A stretch of DNA of 64,000 nucleotides, from the NCBI RefSeq assembly GCF_013391695.1, contig NZ_JACBGH010000004.1:62001-126000 (forward strand). Direction: 5' to 3'. The stretch is from Thiomicrorhabdus cannonii (GTDB taxonomy: Bacteria; Pseudomonadota; Gammaproteobacteria; Thiomicrospirales; Thiomicrospiraceae). The notes under the pieces are model-generated. The model had not been told where the DNA came from. It made no database searches and saw only the letters and a program-made list of their open reading frames with translations. Both the position numbers and the translations under genes were made by a program. Below are positions 53,428-61,509 of the stretch, one piece after another (positions within the stretch are counted from its first letter, which is position 1; each line of letters starts with the position of its first letter).

Positions 53428-54747
53428 ATGAACAGATTCCTCCCCTCCCTGCACCGCTGGCTGTTTGCCCTGCTGGCGGCTTTCAGTTTAAGCGCTTGCG
53501 CCAAGGAGCCCGATATGACTACTACCAATCCATCTGACACCGACAGCATCGTCCTCGGCATGGGCTGTTTCTGGGGCGCCGAAAAACGCATGAGCGAACT
53601 TCCCGGCGTACTCGATGTCGAAAGCGGCTACGCCGGCGGTGACGCCGAAAAGGTCGGCTACTATGACGTGCTCGGCGAAGAAAAAGCCATCCGCATGGGC
53701 AAAAGCGCGCTGCGCAACCATGCCGAAGTCATCAAAGTCACCTTTGATCCCGCCGTGGTCAGTCTGCAGAGCGTGCTCATCAAATTCTGGGAGAACCACA
53801 ACCCCACGCAGGGCGACCGACAGGGTAACGATGTGGGCAGCAACTACCGCAGCGCCATCTACTACCGCAACGCCGCCCAGAAAGCGGTGGCCGAACAGAC
53901 CCGCGACGTCTATCAGCAGGCGTTGAGCGCCAAAGGGTTCGGCCCCATCACCACCGAAATCGCCCCGCTGAAAAACTATAACAGCGCCGAAGAGTACCAT
54001 CAGGATTACCTTAAAAAGAATCCCAACGGTTATTGCGGACTGGGCGGCACCGGCGTGGCCTATCCCGGCTCGCAACAGTCCGCCAAACCGCAAGCCCCGC
54101 GACTGGAGGCCAAAACCCTCCATTTCGACCGCCAGCTGATTGTGTTTGAGGCCGAAGAGTGTGAATTCTGCAAACTGTTCCACCAAGAGATTCTGTCGAG
54201 CTGGCAGTCCGAGGTGCCGGTGGCCACCACCTTCAGCACGCAGCCGCCGGAAGGCTGGAAACTGGAAAAAACCCTGTTCGCCACGCCCACCATCGTGTTG
54301 TTTGAAAAAGGCGTGGAGAAATCGCGCTTCACCGGTTACAACGGCGACAAGCCGCGTTTCTGGAAATGGCTCGGCTTTCAGCTATTAACGCCGGAGCAGC
54401 AGCATATCGCCTTTGAACAGGGCACCGAATACGCCTTTAGCGGTTCGCATCTCGACGAAAAACGTCCCGGCACCTTTGTCGATCCGATTACCGGCGCGGC
54501 GCTGTTCCGCTCCGACACCAAGTTCGACAGCGGCACCGGCTGGCCGAGTTTCTTCAACCCGGTGCCCGGCGCGATTACCGAACATGAAGACAATTCGCAC
54601 GGTATGCGCCGTATCGAGGTCAGAAGCGCCAGCTCCGGCATCCATCTGGGCCACGTCTTCAACGATGGCCCGCCGCCGACCTACAAACGCTACTGCATCA
54701 ACGGCAATGTGCTCAAATTTGTACCGGATGAAGCCGCTAAACCATAA
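53428..54747 (+). CDS. msrAB: Trifunctional lipoprotein MsrA-thioredoxin-like-MsrB
   Basis: 439 residues. A lipoprotein signal (LSAC, Cys24) anchors it. MsrA (about 42-205) has the catalytic Cys47 in GCFWG. A thioredoxin-like middle domain (about 225-315) has a CEFC pair (245-248) and a cis-Pro-like ATPT. MsrB (about 322-435) ends with the catalytic Cys423 in YKRYCINGN, and shows no zinc CxxC pair. It reduces both diastereomers of methionine sulfoxide outside the cytoplasm, with the middle domain likely acting as reductant. In Neisseria PilB the thioredoxin domain is at the N-terminus; here it is central. The hairpin after the stop is a dispersed-repeat pair. Confidence 0.94.
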   Translation: MNRFLPSLHRWLFALLAAFSLSACAKEPDMTTTNPSDTDSIVLGMGCFWGAEKRMSELPGVLDVESGYAGGDAEKVGYYDVLGEEKAIRMGKSALRNHAEVIKVTFDPAVVSLQSVLIKFWENHNPTQGDRQGNDVGSNYRSAIYYRNAAQKAVAEQTRDVYQQALSAKGFGPITTEIAPLKNYNSAEEYHQDYLKKNPNGYCGLGGTGVAYPGSQQSAKPQAPRLEAKTLHFDRQLIVFEAEECEFCKLFHQEILSSWQSEVPVATTFSTQPPEGWKLEKTLFATPTIVLFEKGVEKSRFTGYNGDKPRFWKWLGFQLLTPEQQHIAFEQGTEYAFSGSHLDEKRPGTFVDPITGAALFRSDTKFDSGTGWPSFFNPVPGAITEHEDNSHGMRRIEVRSASSGIHLGHVFNDGPPPTYKRYCINGNVLKFVPDEAAKP

Positions 54748-54776
54748 CAAGCAATAACGCGGATTTTGCGCTTTCA

Positions 54777-54828
54777 AAAACTGAACAGGCCGGGTAGGAA
54801 AGATTCCATACCCGGCCTGTTCAGTTTT
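54777..54828. repeat. Dispersed repeat, inverted pair forming a 20-bp stem after msrAB
   Basis: AAAACTGAACAGGCCGGGTA (54777-54796) and its exact complement (54809-54828) enclose 12 bases whose GGAA-N3-TTCC extends the stem. It is placed between the convergent msrAB and mechanosensitive-channel genes and fits a bidirectional terminator. Confidence 0.93.
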
Positions 54829-54852
54829 ATAACCCCCAAAAAAACCGCCCCT

Positions 54853-56151
54853 TCAACGCACTGACGACCCACCCCTGTCGCCATTCAAAATCCGCACCTC
54901 GCGCTGCGGGAACGGAATGCTGATGTGATTGTCGTGCAGGGTTTTCCAGATAATCATCAAGAGGTCCGAGCCGACGCGGTTTTTGCCGTCATCCACCCCC
55001 TCGATCCAGTATTCCAGCTGGAACACCACGCCGGAATCGGCAAACTCGACGATTTCGCAGTCCGGCTTTTCCGGTTCCTGCAACACCTGCGGATGCTGCT
55101 GCACCGCCTGCAGAATCAGTGCGGGAATGGCCGGAATGTCGCTGTCGTATGCCACCGAAAACTGCAATGTATAACGCTGCCGCGGATCCTGATGCGTCCA
55201 GTTCACAAAGGTACTGGTAATGAACTTCTCGTTGGGAACCACCACGATTTTACCGTCATAGGTCTGCAAGGAGGAGGAGCGCATATTCAGCGTTTTGAGC
55301 ACACCGGCTTTGCCGTCCTCCAACTCGATGTAATCGCCCACCGCCAGCGACTTGTCGAGCAGAATAATCAGTCCGGAGATGAAATTGGACGCAATCTGCT
55401 GCAAACCGAAACCGATCCCCACGCCCAAAGCGCCGCCGAACACCGCCAACGCCGTCAGATTGATGCCCACCGCGTTCAACAGCAGCAGGAAAATCACCAC
55501 AAACAGCGCAATCTCGAACAGCTTGGCAAACACCTCGCGGCTGCGCGCATCCAGATTCTGTTTGCTGCGGATCAGTTGCTGACCGTATTGATTGGACAAG
55601 CGCCCCAGCCAGAAAAGCACCGCACCGAACACCAGCAGCCTGAGCACCATATAGACGGAAACATGCACCTCGCCGACTTCGATGGACAGGCCGTCAAGCA
55701 GACTCACCGTCTGGTCGAGAATCCCCAGCATATAAAGCAGTGCCGTGGGAATCATCACCCACTTGAGCATCACTCCGAGAAAAAGATGGTTGACGTAACG
55801 GTTTACGGCGACAAACAGCGCCACGATCAGCACCAGACTAAACGCAAATTTAAGCAGTTCATGCGGATAGTTCAGCTGCATAAACAGGCTGTGGGTCAGC
55901 CATAGCAGCCCCAACAGCACCATCGGCAACAATAACTGCCTCACAACCGTCAAAGGTGCGGCAAACCAGCTTACGTTCTGATTCAGGCTTTGCAGGCGCG
56001 TTTCCAACATCCTTGCGGCACGCGCAGCCACGCCCATGGACAGCACCACGATCGCCGCCAGCACGGCCGCTTGCAGATACACCTCGGGGCGCCCTAGCCA
56101 ATCCTGAGCCGCCTGCATCCATACGCCTATCTGTGTCGCCAGACTCTCCAT
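54853..56151 (-). CDS. MscS-family mechanosensitive channel (multi-TM type)
   Basis: About 432 residues, with an N-terminal membrane region of several helices (about 20-215). The MscS pore helix and beta domain follow (GGALGVGIGFGLQQIASNFISGLIILLDKSLAVGDYIELEDGKAG, in pieces). The cytoplasmic cage ends near the C-terminus. It should open on membrane tension and release solutes. ATG 56151 has GAGGAAACGCAG upstream; the longer ORF start at 56193 lacks a site. Confidence 0.93.
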   Translation of the reverse strand: MESLATQIGVWMQAAQDWLGRPEVYLQAAVLAAIVVLSMGVAARAARMLETRLQSLNQNVSWFAAPLTVVRQLLLPMVLLGLLWLTHSLFMQLNYPHELLKFAFSLVLIVALFVAVNRYVNHLFLGVMLKWVMIPTALLYMLGILDQTVSLLDGLSIEVGEVHVSVYMVLRLLVFGAVLFWLGRLSNQYGQQLIRSKQNLDARSREVFAKLFEIALFVVIFLLLLNAVGINLTALAVFGGALGVGIGFGLQQIASNFISGLIILLDKSLAVGDYIELEDGKAGVLKTLNMRSSSLQTYDGKIVVVPNEKFITSTFVNWTHQDPRQRYTLQFSVAYDSDIPAIPALILQAVQQHPQVLQEPEKPDCEIVEFADSGVVFQLEYWIEGVDDGKNRVGSDLLMIIWKTLHDNHISIPFPQREVRILNGDRGGSSVR

Positions 56152-56260
56152 CTGCGTTTCCTCTTTATTGCTAATTTTATCGGCAAACAGCATAATCGGG
56201 CTGACGCCCCAAAACCCTTAATCCAACCCTTAATCCATTCCAACACAAAGCGGATACCCG

Positions 56261-56779
56261 ATGCAAACAGCGCGCCTTTGGCTGGCCCCTCTCTTTCTGC
56301 TTCTGTACCACACGCCGCTTTATGCGGAAACAGACGTTGCCCCGATGCCCGCCGAAACCAGCCGCTTGGGCTGGCTGGAACAGGCCCGGCTCGAAGGGCT
56401 GAACGACACCCTCGAAGCCAAAATCGATTCCGGCGCCGATCACAGTGCGCTGCATGCCGAGCATATCGACTATTTCCAAAGCGACGGACAAATCTGGGTG
56501 CGCTTCACCACCGTCCAGCAGACCACGCTGCGCAAACCGCTGCTGCGCGAAAGCCGGATCAAACAGAAAAACGCCGCGAGCCAACGCCGCCCGGTGGTGC
56601 GCTTACGGCTCTGTTTAAACGGCCAATGGCGGGAGGTCGAGGTCAACCTGGTCAACCGCAGCCAGTTCAAACAGCCGCTTCTGATCGGGCGCTCGGCCCT
56701 GTTGCGCGGCGAGCTGATCGACGTGCAGCAGACGCACCTCACGCAACCAAACTGCTCACAACAAAACCAAGAGAATTAG
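56261..56779 (+). CDS. Secreted retropepsin-like (putative zinc) protease
   Basis: 172 residues. The signal peptide (about 1-23, ending LYA) precedes a domain with GWLEQARLEGLNDTLEAKIDSGADHSALHAEHIDYF (in pieces). The DSGA motif with its preceding lysine strand matches the ATP-dependent zinc protease/retropepsin-like family (PF05618 in my memory). Members are linked to RimK-type genes in some genomes, but the true activity is unproven. It is convergent with and overlaps by four bases a small MscS-type gene. Confidence 0.8.
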   Translation: MQTARLWLAPLFLLLYHTPLYAETDVAPMPAETSRLGWLEQARLEGLNDTLEAKIDSGADHSALHAEHIDYFQSDGQIWVRFTTVQQTTLRKPLLRESRIKQKNAASQRRPVVRLRLCLNGQWREVEVNLVNRSQFKQPLLIGRSALLRGELIDVQQTHLTQPNCSQQNQEN

Positions 56780-57339
56780 CGCTGTTTCAGGCGTTTTTGC
56801 AAAGCACTCTTCGGGTCTGCCGCCTTGTCGGTGCGCACCGTTTTTCTCACCGGGCGTTGCAGAATCAGATTATTGGGGTAGGCGATCTCATTGCCTTTTT
56901 CGTCGGTCAGCAGCACATTGAAAAAGTTGATCTCGCGGATCACCCCTTTCACACAGTTACTGCCGTCGATAATCTCGATCTCATCCCCCACCTTGGCCGG
57001 CATGGTGAAGAACACAATAATGCTCGCGGTGATATTGCTCAGAATCGACCACTGCGCCACCAGCGCCACGCCGATGACCGCCAGCACCGATGACGCCACC
57101 ACCAGCAGCGCCTGATAGTCGATGCCCCATACCACCAGCAGCACGATCAGCCACACCACCGCAATCATCGCCTTAAAATAACGGTACACCTGCATGGCCC
57201 GGTTCAGCGGCACTCCCTTGACCTGACCGATATTCAAAATCAGCTTTTTCGCCCCCCACTGGGTCGCGATCACGGCAAAAGGGATCAGCACGCTGATGAC
57301 AATCTGTGTATAAGGGATATTTTCCACCGAAACCGACAT
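56776..57339 (-). CDS. Short MscS-type mechanosensitive channel family protein
   Basis: About 187 residues with three hydrophobic helices (about 8-30, 48-70, 72-95), then the MscS beta domain: NITASIIVFFTMPAKVGDEIEIID and NLILQRPVRKTV. It lacks the long C-terminal cage, so it is among the smallest members of the family. ATG 57339 is chosen with AAGAGGTG upstream; a GTG at 57345 is in frame. It is separate from the larger MscS-type gene by the protease gene. Confidence 0.85.
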   Translation of the reverse strand: MSVSVENIPYTQIVISVLIPFAVIATQWGAKKLILNIGQVKGVPLNRAMQVYRYFKAMIAVVWLIVLLVVWGIDYQALLVVASSVLAVIGVALVAQWSILSNITASIIVFFTMPAKVGDEIEIIDGSNCVKGVIREINFFNVLLTDEKGNEIAYPNNLILQRPVRKTVRTDKAADPKSALQKRLKQR

Positions 57340-57466
57340 ACTCACCTCTTGTTTTCAATCCCGCCTATCAGGACGGCGGCAGGGATATAAATGGATTCCT
57401 ATTATCCTGATTTGGCGGCGGCTTTAAAACCAAAGCGCACAATTGCAGGAAATGATGTTAAAAACC

Positions 57467-57483
57467 TATACAATCTGTATAAT
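57467..57483. promoter_or_regulatory. Palindromic operator candidate with -10 box, upstream of the DUF523 gene
   Basis: TATACA-ATC-TGTATA (57467-57481) is a perfect 15-bp palindrome. It overlaps the -10 box TATAAT (57478-57483). No good -35 exists at 17 bases, a pattern common at regulated promoters. The gene belongs to a cluster with a MerR-type regulator, so it is a plausible binding site. Confidence 0.55.
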
Positions 57484-57520
57484 TAAATCATCCTGTTTTC
57501 CTGTCCTGGAGGTCAAAATT

Positions 57521-58504
57521 ATGCAACCCGCACTCTTTCCCCGTTTAAGAATCGCCGTATCGGACTGCCTGCGCGGCACCGAATGCCGTTACAACGGAGG
57601 CCATGCCCAGGACGACTTCATCAACCAGCAACTTGCAAACTATGCCGACTTCCTGCCGTTCTGTCCCGAAGCGCCGGTATTGGGTACGCCGCGCGAAACC
57701 ATTCAACTGGTCGGCATCGACGGGAAAATACACGTGATGGGCACCCGCACACGTCGCGATGTCACCGAAGGCATCGAAAACTACACCCACCGCATGGTAC
57801 CGAAACTGTTGGAACAGCGGATCGACTGCGCTATCGTCAAATCGCGCTCGCCAAGCTGCGGACTGGAGCGCATCAAAGTCTACCGCCCCAACGGCCAGTG
57901 GTTCGGCTCCTCCGACCCCATGAGCAGCGGCGTATTCACCGCCCATCTCCAGCAAAGCGCCCCCCAGCTTGCGATTGAAGAGGAAGGCCGTCTGCAGGAC
58001 GCCTGGCTGCGCGAAAGTTTTATGATGCAGGTGTTTACCGCGGCGCGCTGGCGCGAGTTTCTCGCCGCCGAGCCCAGTTTGGCGGATTTTCAGGCTTTCC
58101 ACCGCGACCACAAATACCTGCTGCTCTCCAAAAACGAAACGCTCTACCGTCATTTGGGCGCGCTGGTGGCCACCACGCGTAAGGACAATCTGCAGGAGAG
58201 CCTGCGCGGCTACGGCTACCTGCTGATGGAGCTGCTGGCCTACCGCAGCAAACGCGGCCATGTGCGCAATGTGCTCGACCACATCTACGGTTATTTCAAA
58301 AAGCAGGTCAGCGAAGACGAAAAACAGCACTACCACGACACCGTTCAGGAGTTTGTGGACGGCATCATTCCACTGGTCGCGGTCATTAAAATTCTCGAAC
58401 AGTTTGTCAAACGCTACGGCTCGGACTATCTGCAATCGCAGGTTTTCTTCCATCCGTATCCGCCGGAACTGGCCTTGCGCTCAAAGATTACCGCTTATCG
58501 TTAA
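57521..58504 (+). CDS. DUF523-DUF1722 (YbgA-type) protein of the light-response cluster
   Basis: About 327 residues. An N-terminal DUF523 domain (about 5-150; CLRGTECRYNGGHAQDDF and the cysteine motif KSRSPSCGLERI) is fused to DUF1722 (about 170-320), the domain of E. coli YbgA. In E. coli ybgA is adjacent to phrB, and fused proteins of this kind occur beside photolyase and MerR genes in pseudomonads. Biochemical function is not established. ATG 57521 follows GGAGG. It is upstream of the LOV gene on the same strand. Confidence 0.92.
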   Translation: MQPALFPRLRIAVSDCLRGTECRYNGGHAQDDFINQQLANYADFLPFCPEAPVLGTPRETIQLVGIDGKIHVMGTRTRRDVTEGIENYTHRMVPKLLEQRIDCAIVKSRSPSCGLERIKVYRPNGQWFGSSDPMSSGVFTAHLQQSAPQLAIEEEGRLQDAWLRESFMMQVFTAARWREFLAAEPSLADFQAFHRDHKYLLLSKNETLYRHLGALVATTRKDNLQESLRGYGYLLMELLAYRSKRGHVRNVLDHIYGYFKKQVSEDEKQHYHDTVQEFVDGIIPLVAVIKILEQFVKRYGSDYLQSQVFFHPYPPELALRSKITAYR

Positions 58505-58511
58505 GCCGGTC

Positions 58512-58541
58512 TTGACCCGGTACTTTTTATCAGGCTAAGAT
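58512..58541 (+). promoter_or_regulatory. Possible promoter of the LOV gene
   Basis: TTGACC (58512-58517) and TAAGAT (58536-58541) are 18 bases apart. It lies in the 79-base gap after the DUF523 gene; the two genes could also be cotranscribed. Confidence 0.4.
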
Positions 58542-58583
58542 GCTTGCTTTGGCAAATGATGAACGTAAACCGGACAACACGCA

Positions 58584-59045
58584 ATGAAAGATCCCAAACT
58601 CAGAAACGCTCTGCTGTTACAACTGGTGGAAAATGCGCAGGACGGCATTGTCGTCGCGGAAAAAGAGGGACATGACACCATCCTGATCTATGTGAATCCC
58701 GCCTTTGAAAAACTCACCGGCTATCAGGCCGATGAGGTGCTTTATCAGGATTGCCGCTTCCTGCAGGGAGAGGATACCGCACCGGAATCGGTCAAACTCA
58801 TCCGCCACGCGATTGACGAAAAACAGCCGGTGCGTTCGGTTTTAAAGAACTACCGCAAGGACGGCTCGATTTTTTGGAATGAGTTGAGCGTGACGCCCTA
58901 TTATGACGACGTGGATGGCGTGACTTACTACATCGGCATTCAGAAAGACGTGACCGACCAGGTGCTGCTGCAACAGGCGCTGGAAAAAGCGGAGGAGCGC
59001 ATTGCCGCGCTCGAAGCGGAATTGAAAGGCGCGGCCTCAAACTAA
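58584..59045 (+). CDS. Short LOV-domain blue-light photoreceptor
   Basis: 153 residues made of a LOV/PAS core (about 12-130) and one C-terminal helix, with no output domain, hence a short LOV protein. The flavin-adduct cysteine is Cys57 in DCRFLQG (normally NCRFLQ). NPAFEKLTGY and the later FWNELSVTPYYD and GIQKDVT residues fit flavin-ring contacts. FMN binding and blue-light response are expected. It is convergent with the MerR-type gene, 16 bases away, suggesting a functional link. Confidence 0.93.
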   Translation: MKDPKLRNALLLQLVENAQDGIVVAEKEGHDTILIYVNPAFEKLTGYQADEVLYQDCRFLQGEDTAPESVKLIRHAIDEKQPVRSVLKNYRKDGSIFWNELSVTPYYDDVDGVTYYIGIQKDVTDQVLLQQALEKAEERIAALEAELKGAASN

Positions 59046-59061
59046 GCGCGCCGACAGGCGA

Positions 59062-59928
59062 CTAAAGCGCCTGCCAACCCTCGCAATGCACCCCAAGCTG
59101 GGTGTTGAGGGCTTGCAACGTCTCCTGCGGCTCGATACCCACCGCAAAATAGTACAACCCGAGCGAGGCATGACGCTGGTGCCATGCCAGCCAGTGGTCG
59201 GCATCGCTGCCATCCCCGACCAAAGCCACGCCCTCGCATTTAAGCGTCTTAAGCGCCGCGAGCATCGGCTGATCATCTTCCTTGTCGACAAACGCCTGTC
59301 CGCCCCACAGCGGATACACGCCCAAATCGGCCAGTCGCAACGCCGCCAGCGCACAAAGCACCTCACTCATCTCTGGCGACCAGCCGACCGACGCACCCGA
59401 CAACCAGATACGCGGCGGCTCGTTCAACGCGCGGCAGGCGTGGTAAAGACGCGTCATCAAACGCGGGCGTAACACGCTGCTCCACAAAACCCGGCGTGCC
59501 GCATCGCGCCCGTTAACCGCTTGACTCGCCTCGACCAACAGACGGCGGCACAACGACTCCGGCCACTCCGTCCACAGGCGGTCAAACAAACCTTGCAACG
59601 CGCTCACATCGGCCTCATCAAGTGCCGCCAGCAGGGCCGCGGCAAAATCCGTTTCCTCCTTCGCCGTGGCAACCACCGGGCTGGGAACGCTTGCGGGCGC
59701 GTCATTCAGAAACTGCTTGACCTGACTGATGGGAATGCCTTTCTCCGTCAAGGCCACCGCGCGCTGGATACGCTCCACCACCTGCTGCGTAAACAGACGG
59801 TGACCGCTCGGCGTGCGCACCGGCTCAAACAGGCCGTAGCGGCGTTCCCAGGCACGCAGGGTAATGGGGTTGACACCGGTCAGTCGGGAAACCTCACGGA
59901 TGGGATAAAGCGCTTCACTCTGATTCAT
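59062..59928 (-). CDS. MerR-family regulator of the LitR/CarH type without visible cobalamin motif
   Basis: 288 residues. The N-terminal HTH (YPIREVSRLTGVNPITLRAWERRYGLFEPVR) and RTPSGHRLFTQQ are typical of LitR/CarH-like MerR proteins. In cobalamin-dependent members a DxHxxG-type motif is found in the C-terminal domain; here that region reads SGASVGWSPEMSEVLCALAA, without such a histidine motif. A class of LitR lacking the motif is reported to work with short LOV proteins in Pseudomonas putida. The neighbouring LOV gene fits this. It is separated from phrB by 120 bases with its own -10 box. Confidence 0.88.
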   Translation of the reverse strand: MNQSEALYPIREVSRLTGVNPITLRAWERRYGLFEPVRTPSGHRLFTQQVVERIQRAVALTEKGIPISQVKQFLNDAPASVPSPVVATAKEETDFAAALLAALDEADVSALQGLFDRLWTEWPESLCRRLLVEASQAVNGRDAARRVLWSSVLRPRLMTRLYHACRALNEPPRIWLSGASVGWSPEMSEVLCALAALRLADLGVYPLWGGQAFVDKEDDQPMLAALKTLKCEGVALVGDGSDADHWLAWHQRHASLGLYYFAVGIEPQETLQALNTQLGVHCEGWQAL

Positions 59929-59998
59929 GGCTACATCTTTCTGGTCTGGCGGATAACCTATTCAGCTATTGGACAAAACCGCGTCATAAAAGTCAAAA

Positions 59999-60006
59999 AT
60001 TATACA
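59999..60006 (-). promoter_or_regulatory. -10 region of the MerR-type regulator gene
   Basis: On the minus strand TGTATAAT matches the same eight bases found at the -10 regions of hemH (47020-47027) and the DUF523 gene (57476-57483). No obvious -35 is seen. The upstream TACA half of the palindrome is absent here. Confidence 0.45.
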
Positions 60007-60048
60007 ATAAAGCGCGCAACCGAGTACGTGTCTCTGAAGCGCCCGTGT

Positions 60049-61509
60049 TCAAGTCATATTACCCGGCGTTTTCATCGCCTCGACACGCTGCAAATGCGCC
60101 GCGCGACTCGCCTGCAGATCGACTATCGGCAAGGGATAATCCACTCCCAGTCTGACACCTTTCATCTGGCACTCCAGCGGCTGCTCCCAGGGCGCATGAA
60201 TCGCCTTGGCCGACAGCCGCCGCAACTCCGGCAACCAACGGCGGATATAATCGCCCTGTTCATCAAACTTGCGGCTTTGCAGCACCGGATTAAACAGCCG
60301 GTAATAGGGCGAGGCATCCACCCCGCAACCCGCCACCCACTGCCAACCCATGGCGTTATTGGCGGGATCGGCATCAAACAGGGTGTAGTCAAACCATGCC
60401 TGCCCGACGCGCCAGTTTTGATTGAGGTTTTTGGTCAGCAAAGAAGCCACCAACATGCGCACGCGGTTATGCATCGTGCCGGTCTGCCAAAGCTCGCGCA
60501 TGCCGGCATCCACAATGGGGATGCCGGTCTGTCCGCGTTGCCAGTGCTGCAAAGCGGCCGCGTCCTCGTCCCACGGCATCGCCGCAAATTTCGACTGAAA
60601 CGGCTCAAACTGGCTGTGCGGCGCGTGCCACAACAGATAACGCGCAAACTCCCGCCATACCAGCTGGCGTAACCACGCCTGCGAACCGCCGCTGTCGACG
60701 CCGCCTGCTTCCTGCAAGGCCAGCAGATAACAATAGACCGCGCGGACATTGAGCTCGCCGAAATGCAGTGCGACCGACAGTGCCGACGTCGCCGGCAGTG
60801 CGGGAAAATCGCGCTGCAGCGCATAGTCGGCCATATCCTCCTGCGCAAAGCGTTGCAAACGCGCCCAGGCTGCGACCTCCCCCGGCGTTTCGTTGGCCAT
60901 CAGCCCTTGCGCCCAGGGGCGTTGCATCAGCGCTTGCAAGCTTTCCGGTAAAACTGAACAGGCCGGGTCGGCCGGTTTGAGCCGCGACCAATCGCCCACC
61001 GCTTCGTCCAAAGGCTCGATGCGCGCGGCCTGCGCCTGCAACGCTTTGTAAAACGGCGTAAACACGGCATAAGGCTTGCCCTGGCCATTAAGGACGCTGT
61101 CGGGCGGCAACAGACTTTCGGAAAAGAACGGCTGCAGCGCGATCTTGTTGCGCCGGCAGACCGTCAGGGCCTGCTGCTGCATGGTTTGAAACGGCTCGCC
61201 GGGCTGGTAGGTATAATGCACCGCGCCAATCTGCTGCGTCCGGATCAGCCCCTCCAATGCCCTTTCAAAATCGCCGGCGACTATCCACAGATCGCCGCCG
61301 AGTTTTCTGATGCGCTCCCGCAGGTACGTCAGGCCATGCGCCAAGCGCAGCGTATTGGCGCTTTGCGCACCGCCGACGGTCTGCGCCGGATCGTGAAAAT
61401 ACGCCAGAATGACCGCGCCGCCGTGCTGCGCGCTGTGCGCCAGAGCTGACTGCAGGGCCGGAAGATGGGTGGTGCGCAGTTCGCGCTGTAACCAGACAAG
61501 CGTATTCAT
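60049..61509 (-). CDS. phrB: Deoxyribodipyrimidine photolyase PhrB
   Basis: 486 residues, repairs cyclobutane pyrimidine dimers with visible or near-UV light using FAD. The N-terminal alpha/beta antenna domain starts TLVWLQRELRTTHL. The FAD domain carries LVWREFARYLLWHAP, HNRVRMLVASLLTKN and NAMGWQWVAGCGVDASPYYR. Its start overlaps the stop of the chalcone-isomerase-like gene (ATGA). A dispersed repeat copy (60950-60968) lies in the coding region and encodes part of DPACSVLP. Light-induced expression is expected from context. Confidence 0.97.
   Translation of the reverse strand: MNTLVWLQRELRTTHLPALQSALAHSAQHGGAVILAYFHDPAQTVGGAQSANTLRLAHGLTYLRERIRKLGGDLWIVAGDFERALEGLIRTQQIGAVHYTYQPGEPFQTMQQQALTVCRRNKIALQPFFSESLLPPDSVLNGQGKPYAVFTPFYKALQAQAARIEPLDEAVGDWSRLKPADPACSVLPESLQALMQRPWAQGLMANETPGEVAAWARLQRFAQEDMADYALQRDFPALPATSALSVALHFGELNVRAVYCYLLALQEAGGVDSGGSQAWLRQLVWREFARYLLWHAPHSQFEPFQSKFAAMPWDEDAAALQHWQRGQTGIPIVDAGMRELWQTGTMHNRVRMLVASLLTKNLNQNWRVGQAWFDYTLFDADPANNAMGWQWVAGCGVDASPYYRLFNPVLQSRKFDEQGDYIRRWLPELRRLSAKAIHAPWEQPLECQMKGVRLGVDYPLPIVDLQASRAAHLQRVEAMKTPGNMT
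60950..60968 (+). repeat. Dispersed repeat, single intragenic copy (phrB)
   Basis: AAAACTGAACAGGCCGGGT lies on the plus strand inside the minus-strand gene, so it is oriented opposite to the copies in the HugZ-like gene and umuD. It is read as D-P-A-C-S-V-L. Confidence 0.92.
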
